From: Haloarculaceae archaeon | GTDB lineage: Archaea; Halobacteriota; Halobacteria; Halobacteriales; Haloarculaceae | NCBI GenBank assembly: GCA_028274885.1 | Contig: JAQCMX010000170.1 | Coordinates: 1-11,543 of the forward strand | Reading direction: 5' to 3' | DNA length: 11,543 nt | Position numbers and translations under genes: made by a program | The notes under the pieces: model-generated | The model's input: the letters and a program-made list of their open reading frames with translations, nothing else | What the model was told of the DNA's origin: nothing | Databases searched by the model: none | Part shown: positions 7,829-11,543 of the stretch, one piece after another | How the letters are laid out: the number at the start of each line of letters is the position of its first letter | Position numbering within the stretch: position 1 is the first letter of the stretch

Positions 7829-8500
7829 TTACTCCGCTGTGAAGATGTGGTATGTCACGGCTGTCTCGAACCCGAGAGATTCGTAGAACGGGACGGTCAC
7901 CGGTGGCGACTCCAGGGTAGCCATCCGGCACCCGTTCTCTCGGGCGTCACGGAGAACTGTCCCGCACATTCCCGTTCCGATGCCCTGCCCTCTGTACCGC
8001 TTTAATATGGCCACTCCGGGCACATTTGCGTTATCACCAACCCGATACACGGCCCCGGTCGCAACGACCTGCCCGTCCATCCGCCCGACGTAGGGATGGG
8101 AGCGGGCTGCAGCATCAGCACCACCCGACAACAGGTGTGAGTCATCCGCCCGCTGGATATCGAAGACGGTATCAAAAACCGTATTGAACGCCAGGGCGCC
8201 GTCGATGATGGTGACCGGGGCGATAGCAGCGTCTGACCCGTCGCGGGGTAGATCACCGAGCGACGGGCGGACCATCCCGGCGAAAGACGCGTCACTCCTC
8301 GTGAGGCCGAGATCAGCAGCGAGGTCCGCCACACGTGAGAGCGCGGGGTCGGCCACGTGCAGCCAGAACGGGACATCGCTGGCCGCAATCCATTCGACGG
8401 CCGCCTGCAGGTCGTCGGCTGGCGGTGGTTCGAAGACAAACGCGATGTTGAGCATCGGATGTGGGCTCCCCCCAACGACGCAATCGTGATTGGGCCGCAC
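7829..8500 (-). CDS. GNAT family N-acetyltransferase
   Basis: This predicted cytoplasmic acetyltransferase has 223 residues if it starts at GTG 8500. The acetyl-CoA pyrophosphate-binding motif is clear: GVAILKRYRGQGIGTGM, with R170-G-Q-G-I-G175. The C-terminal element PFYESLGFE places Tyr206 where many GNATs hold the general acid. The first half (IAFVFEPP...VPFWLHVAD...) is less conserved and probably gives the substrate side. The start is uncertain. GTG 8500 has an upstream AT-rich box and an in-frame stop four codons before it, which limits extension. ATG 8455 would remove 15 residues, among them GGSPHP, which look like real coding sequence. I therefore prefer GTG. The substrate is unknown. 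It is convergent with the transducer and divergent from the peptidase, so it is probably monocistronic. Confidence 0.88.
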   Translation of the reverse strand: MRPNHDCVVGGSPHPMLNIAFVFEPPPADDLQAAVEWIAASDVPFWLHVADPALSRVADLAADLGLTRSDASFAGMVRPSLGDLPRDGSDAAIAPVTIIDGALAFNTVFDTVFDIQRADDSHLLSGGADAAARSHPYVGRMDGQVVATGAVYRVGDNANVPGVAILKRYRGQGIGTGMCGTVLRDARENGCRMATLESPPVTVPFYESLGFETAVTYHIFTAE

Positions 8501-8532
8501 TGCTTGATCTCACCGTCGGGCTCGGATCGTGC

Positions 8533-8543
8533 GTTTTTTTATC
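8533..8543 (-). promoter_or_regulatory. TATA-like element for the acetyltransferase gene
   Basis: On the minus strand this reads AGATAAAAAAAC, an A-tract about 33-43 bases before GTG 8500. It is the most AT-rich run in the divergent gap. The distance would give a short leader of about ten bases before GTG, or a leader of about 55 bases before ATG 8455. Confidence 0.4.
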
Positions 8544-8636
8544 TGGAGACGCCTATCTTGTGGATTGTCGAGACGGTATCAGATGGCATACGCTGATCTA
8601 CCGAGGGCTGTTAATTGACTCTTTCTGTCGGATGTC

Positions 8637-8657
8637 GGTTCGAACCCTGGGACCCAG
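8637..8657. promoter_or_regulatory. Paired adjacent palindromes in the divergent gap
   Basis: GGTTCGAACC (8637-8646) is a perfect 10-base palindrome. It is followed directly by CTGGG-A-CCCAG (8647-8657), a perfect 5-bp inverted repeat around one base. They lie roughly mid-way between the two divergent genes, where an operator would be expected. No factor can be assigned. Confidence 0.25.
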
Positions 8658-8733
8658 CTCCGCGAGGCCGGCGGGGAACACGTCCTCGTCAGCGACACCT
8701 CCTGTGTCGAGAGGGCGTGGTCTGTGGCGACGA

Positions 8734-8739
8734 TATTTT
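8734..8739 (+). promoter_or_regulatory. TATA-like element for the M20 peptidase
   Basis: TATTTT lies 26-31 bases before ATG 8765, the spacing expected if transcription begins at or within a few bases of the start codon. No SD sequence precedes the ATG, which fits a leaderless message. Confidence 0.5.
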
Positions 8740-8764
8740 GTTCGCTCGAACTGACCCTCCGGGT

Positions 8765-9859
8765 ATGTCAGAGGTTACAGAGCTCACACGGGAGCTAACC
8801 GCGACTGCGAGCCACGCGGACGAGACGGCTGCTGGTGACCGCATCGAAGACTGGCTCAGACACCACACGCGAGCAAGCGTCGAGCGCGACGAGCACGGCA
8901 ACGTCATCGCCCGGCGCGGGGAGGGACAGGAGTCACTCGCATTCGTGGGCCACCACGACGTGGTCCCGCCCGACGAGTCACAGGTCGATCCGGACGGAAC
9001 ATACCTTGTCGAGGAACGCGACGGCCGCCTCTACGGACGGGGCAGTGCGGATATGAAAGGCTCCCTGGCGGCTGCGATGCTTGCCTTCCGCGAGGCCGCC
9101 CTCGGCACCGAGGGCGAACTAATATTTGTCTCCTACGTGGGCGAGGAGTCCGGCGGCGTGGGGGTCCGCGGTGCGATCGAGGATGGGTTCGTTCCCGACT
9201 ACGCGGTCGTGGGCGAGGGGTCAACGAACTACTCCGGGTCGGACGTGACCGACGTGGCTGTTACACACAAGGGACGACGGGGAAGCACCCTATATATCGA
9301 CGGTCAGGCCGCACACGCGAGCGAACCCGAGGCCGGCGAGAACGCGATCTACCGCGCGTCGGACGCGATCGGCCGGATCCGAGAACTCGAAGCCCCAGAG
9401 ACGGCGGTACTGGGCAACCGGGTGACGGGATCGATCGTGGTGACCGAAATCGAGGGTGGGTCGGCCTGGAACGTGGTCCCCGAGGGGTGTACCGTCACCC
9501 TCGACGAGCGGACCGTGCCCGGCGAGCGGGCGCTACTCGAACCTGTCGAAGAGCTGCCGGGCGTCGCGTGGGGGATCGATCAGGACCTCCCGCCGATGGC
9601 GTGTGAGGAGCCAGCCTTTGGGCGACTGGTCGGCGAGGCCGCCGACGCGGCACAGTCAGGGAGTCCGGCACAGGTGGTCAAACCCCACGCGACCGACGCC
9701 GGCTGGCTTGCCGAGGCCGGGACCACGTGTGTCGTCTGTGGGGCGTCGGAACCAGGCGAGGCACACACGGCCAACGAAAGTGTCTCGCTGTCGGTTCTAA
9801 AACGGTGTGAACGACTCTATCGCGAGGTCGCCGAACGATTTTCCAACACCGAACTCTGA
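8765..9859 (+). CDS. M20 family zinc metallopeptidase / amidohydrolase (ArgE/DapE-like)
   Basis: This 364-residue cytoplasmic enzyme would hydrolyse an amide or peptide bond with a two-zinc centre. The M20 motifs are complete. GHHDVVP holds His63 and Asp65, GRGSADMKGS holds bridging Asp96, and VGEESGG holds the Glu127/Glu128 pair. VVGEGS holds Glu151, and EAHTANES holds the C-terminal ligand His334. The inserted lid/dimer domain (about 165-275) begins VTHKGRRGSTLYIDG and contains GQAAHASEPEAGENAI, where His184 is the usual lid histidine. The start is ATG 8765, because a TATA-like box lies about 28 bases upstream. The same frame is open to 8615, but that extension is Arg/Cys-rich and unlike a haloarchaeal protein. 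Candidate substrates are N-acylated amino acids or succinyl-diaminopimelate. LysW-lysine hydrolase is less likely on motif context. No biosynthetic neighbours decide the substrate. Confidence 0.94.
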   Translation: MSEVTELTRELTATASHADETAAGDRIEDWLRHHTRASVERDEHGNVIARRGEGQESLAFVGHHDVVPPDESQVDPDGTYLVEERDGRLYGRGSADMKGSLAAAMLAFREAALGTEGELIFVSYVGEESGGVGVRGAIEDGFVPDYAVVGEGSTNYSGSDVTDVAVTHKGRRGSTLYIDGQAAHASEPEAGENAIYRASDAIGRIRELEAPETAVLGNRVTGSIVVTEIEGGSAWNVVPEGCTVTLDERTVPGERALLEPVEELPGVAWGIDQDLPPMACEEPAFGRLVGEAADAAQSGSPAQVVKPHATDAGWLAEAGTTCVVCGASEPGEAHTANESVSLSVLKRCERLYREVAERFSNTEL

Positions 9860-9981
9860 GGTTGCTGGCCAGTGGTCATTGGAGACTGTTGCGGTCGAGT
9901 CCAGTCAGGGCCTGTGTGTCTCGGGGCAGATCCCGGGAAGCATCGGTGTATCCGTGGTCGCGCATGTGTGTCGTTTCGAGT

Positions 9982-9996
9982 CCGGGTTCGACCCGG
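9982..9996. other. Short perfect hairpin between the peptidase and the membrane protein
   Basis: CCGGGT-TCG-ACCCGG forms a perfect 6-bp GC-rich stem with a three-base loop, about 120 bases after the peptidase stop and about 70 before the next start. It has no T-tract. It may be a weak terminator or a protein-binding site. The rest of the 205-base gap holds no gene that I can support. Confidence 0.3.
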
Positions 9997-10031
9997 CGTT
10001 GAGTCGTCGTGTCGATAGATTTGTGACCAGG

Positions 10032-10038
10032 TAATATA
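10032..10038 (+). promoter_or_regulatory. TATA-like element for the membrane protein gene
   Basis: TAATATA lies 27-33 bases before ATG 10065, the best TATA-box candidate in the window and at leaderless spacing. A GGTGAT also lies at 10058-10063, but it is too close to the ATG to act as an SD site. Confidence 0.5.
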
Positions 10039-10064
10039 GATAGTAGCAGACACAACGGTGATCA

Positions 10065-11543
10065 ATGGTAGACGACCCTGAAAAGATCCTTTCACAGGAG
10101 GGTTCCGGAGACCGGCGAGCCCTGCTCGGACACCTCGGAAAACGGACAGCCGTCGTCGCGGTCGTGGTAGCAGTTCTCTATTTCACGCGGCCGCTCTGGC
10201 ACGGTCTGTTCTATGGAATCGTGTACTCCCCGACGCTTCTGATACTGGGTGGCGGTGGGATACTGACCGCGCTTGCCATGTGGTATATCCCGCCGCGACG
10301 GATGCGCCGCGAGGAGACGTCATCGCGGTTTTTCGACGACGAGGAACTGGACGAGGAGATCCCGTTCGACCGCTCGGGATCACGCTACAACAAGTTCCGG
10401 GTGTTCGGGACGGTGCTTGTGATCCTGTTTGTGGTGTCGATACTGTACAGTATTCCGGCCGGAATGCTCGAACAGCGGACGCTCGCCGAACAGACGATGT
10501 CCGAGGCAGAACAGATCGACGAATTTCCACAGATAAACCAGGAAAACCCCCGCGTCGTCCCCCGCGAGGTGGCCGACGTGACGACGCGCGGGTCGGTCTC
10601 CTACCGGCAACACCGTCTCGGAACGAGTGACATCGCCCGCACGGAGGATGGATCACTCGCGTGGTCGTATCCGATACAGCCAGAAGGGTTTCGCAACCAG
10701 GCTGTCGAGAACCAGCGCGGGGTCTTCATTACAGAGATGACCAGAACCGACAACAGAGAGCGGGTGGCGGTGGAGGAAGACTTCGCCGTCGGGGAGGGAA
10801 TGTTGCTCCATCGGTCTTCGGACTGGAAACTCAAAAAAACCGATTACTGGGCGCAGTACAACGACGACGCAGTCGAGTTTAGCCACGACGACAAGCCCTA
10901 CATGTACTACCCGAAGACGGGCCACGAGTGGCACCTGACACCGCTGCCCCACACCACACCGACCTGGGAAGGCGGGGCGCTTCTCTACCCCAACGGGACC
11001 GTAGAGCATCTCAGCCCCGAACAGGCACAGCAAAACGAGATCCTCGACGGACAGCGCCTCTATCCGCTAACACTCACCAGCGACAAAATGGAGTCACTGA
11101 ACTACCGGGAGGGGATCATCAATCAGTTCCCGGTCGTCGGCGCCCACGAAAACGAGGTCCAGGTGGCAGGACTGCCAGACAACGCCGAAAACGAGCAGCC
11201 GTTCGTCATCGACCTCAAGGGTGAACGGCTGAACTACGTGACGGCGATGGAACCATTCGGTGCGGACTCCCGCGGTCTCGATGAGGTGTGGTTCACCGAC
11301 GCTGAAACGGGGGCGTTTCGCGTTTTCGAAACGAGGGCGGAGGAAACTTTCACCGGGCCCGAGCGCGCAATCGGCATCGCACGCTCGGAGGATACACAGA
11401 CCGACTGGGGGTCTAACTTCGTCGTGACAGAGCCGGTCCCGGTCACCGTCGACGGTGACCTCTGGTGGCACCTGAAGGTGGTGCCGACAGATTTCACCGC
11501 GGTGACGCGAAACGTCTTCGTCAACGCCGAAACCGAGGAAGCA
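10065..11543 (+). CDS. Unrecognised membrane protein with large hydrophilic domain (3' end missing)
   Basis: The frame is open from ATG 10065 to the last base, 493 codons without a stop, and carries typical high third-position GC. I do not recognise the family. After an acidic N-terminus come two hydrophobic segments (about 28-40 and 47-75, the second rich in Gly: LLILGGGGILTALAMWYI), then RRMRRE and an acidic loop (EELDEEIPFD). A third transmembrane segment (about 113-131, VFGTVLVILFVVSILYSIP) precedes a long soluble region from about 134. The basic residues after segment two suggest that this loop is cytoplasmic and the large C-terminal domain is extracellular. That domain is acidic, Trp- and Tyr-containing, and includes VVPREVADVTTRGSVSYRQH and YRLGTSDI-like text (HRLGTSDIARTEDGSLAWSY). 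It shows no catalytic motif I can name. It has its own promoter-like box, so it probably starts a new transcription unit. Confidence 0.85.
   Translation, partial: MVDDPEKILSQEGSGDRRALLGHLGKRTAVVAVVVAVLYFTRPLWHGLFYGIVYSPTLLILGGGGILTALAMWYIPPRRMRREETSSRFFDDEELDEEIPFDRSGSRYNKFRVFGTVLVILFVVSILYSIPAGMLEQRTLAEQTMSEAEQIDEFPQINQENPRVVPREVADVTTRGSVSYRQHRLGTSDIARTEDGSLAWSYPIQPEGFRNQAVENQRGVFITEMTRTDNRERVAVEEDFAVGEGMLLHRSSDWKLKKTDYWAQYNDDAVEFSHDDKPYMYYPKTGHEWHLTPLPHTTPTWEGGALLYPNGTVEHLSPEQAQQNEILDGQRLYPLTLTSDKMESLNYREGIINQFPVVGAHENEVQVAGLPDNAENEQPFVIDLKGERLNYVTAMEPFGADSRGLDEVWFTDAETGAFRVFETRAEETFTGPERAIGIARSEDTQTDWGSNFVVTEPVPVTVDGDLWWHLKVVPTDFTAVTRNVFVNAETEEA

Larger units (their letters stand above)
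8619..8798 (+). pseudogene. Start-less, coding-like frame in the divergent gap (possible gene remnant)
   Basis: This frame is open between stops at 8616 and 8796 but has no ATG, GTG or TTG before GTG 8724. From about 8652 to 8732 it reads TQLREAGGEHVLVSDTSCV and continues ERAWSVATI. About 24 of 28 third positions are G or C, the composition of a real haloarchaeal gene. The other forward frames there are Arg-rich and look like shadows. It then runs into the peptidase gene out of frame. I do not recognise the family. It may be the decayed 3' end of a lost gene, or chance in GC-rich DNA. Confidence 0.25.

Noticed and set aside
8631..8660. tRNA-like T-loop (GGTTCGAACC) as a tRNA gene or attachment-site remnant
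   Set aside because: The flanking bases do not form a proper 5-bp T-stem with a 7-base loop, and no acceptor, D-arm or anticodon arm can be found upstream.
8615..8764. In-frame extension of the M20 peptidase to TTG 8615
   Set aside because: The extension is rich in Arg, Pro and Cys, does not match the family N-terminus, and contains the TATA-like box of ATG 8765.
9981..9997. CCGGGTTCGACCCGG as the T-arm of a tRNA
   Set aside because: With a 5-bp stem the loop would be only five bases, and there is no remaining tRNA structure around it.
10183..10656. Reverse and other-frame ORFs within the membrane protein gene, such as 10183-10656 (-) and 11094-11471 (-)
   Set aside because: The frame from 10065 is open to the window end with coherent membrane and acidic sequence; the others are Arg/Ser-rich shadows.
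1..11543. CRISPR array, insertion sequence or rRNA
   Set aside because: No regularly spaced short repeats, no transposase-like frame with terminal repeats, and no rRNA-like stretch were seen.

Overview
This window looks like chromosomal or megaplasmid DNA of a halophilic archaeon (Halobacteria). It is GC-rich with mostly G/C third codon positions. The predicted proteins are rich in Asp/Glu, and the families present (Bat-type HTH_10 regulator, haloarchaeal-type transducer, FtsX/MacB-like exporter) are typical of that class. Several genes have an AT-rich TATA-like element about 27-33 bases before the start codon, as expected for leaderless or nearly leaderless haloarchaeal transcripts. The species cannot be named from this sequence.

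Layout: (1) 1-1738 holds the 3' part of an ABC ATPase gene and its overlapping FtsX/MacB-like permease gene, one export or lipoprotein-release-type operon. (2) 1824-5402 encodes a 1192-residue one-component regulator: receiver, three PAS domains, a LOV-type PAS with the complete flavin-cysteine signature, two GAF domains, a Bat-type module and a C-terminal HTH_10. A perfect hairpin begins at its stop codon. (3) 5591-7795 encodes a membrane methyl-accepting transducer with a four-helix-type sensor, a HAMP domain and three tandem 45-residue HAMP-like repeats before the signalling hairpin. A possible 33-codon ORF ends flush against its start. (4) 7829-8500 on the minus strand is a GNAT acetyltransferase gene, convergent with the transducer. 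(5) A 264-bp divergent gap carries promoter elements, paired palindromes and a coding-like, start-less remnant. (6) 8765-9859 encodes an M20-family zinc metallopeptidase or deacylase. (7) 10065 to the window end is an unrecognised three-helix membrane protein with a large hydrophilic domain, which runs off the window.

How the genes may work together: the most interesting pair is the LOV-containing transcription factor followed, 188 bases downstream on the same strand, by a chemotaxis-type transducer. The sequence supports a blue-light-responsive, phospho-receiver-equipped DNA-binding regulator. That it controls the transducer is inference from position only. The other genes look like ordinary, functionally separate neighbours.
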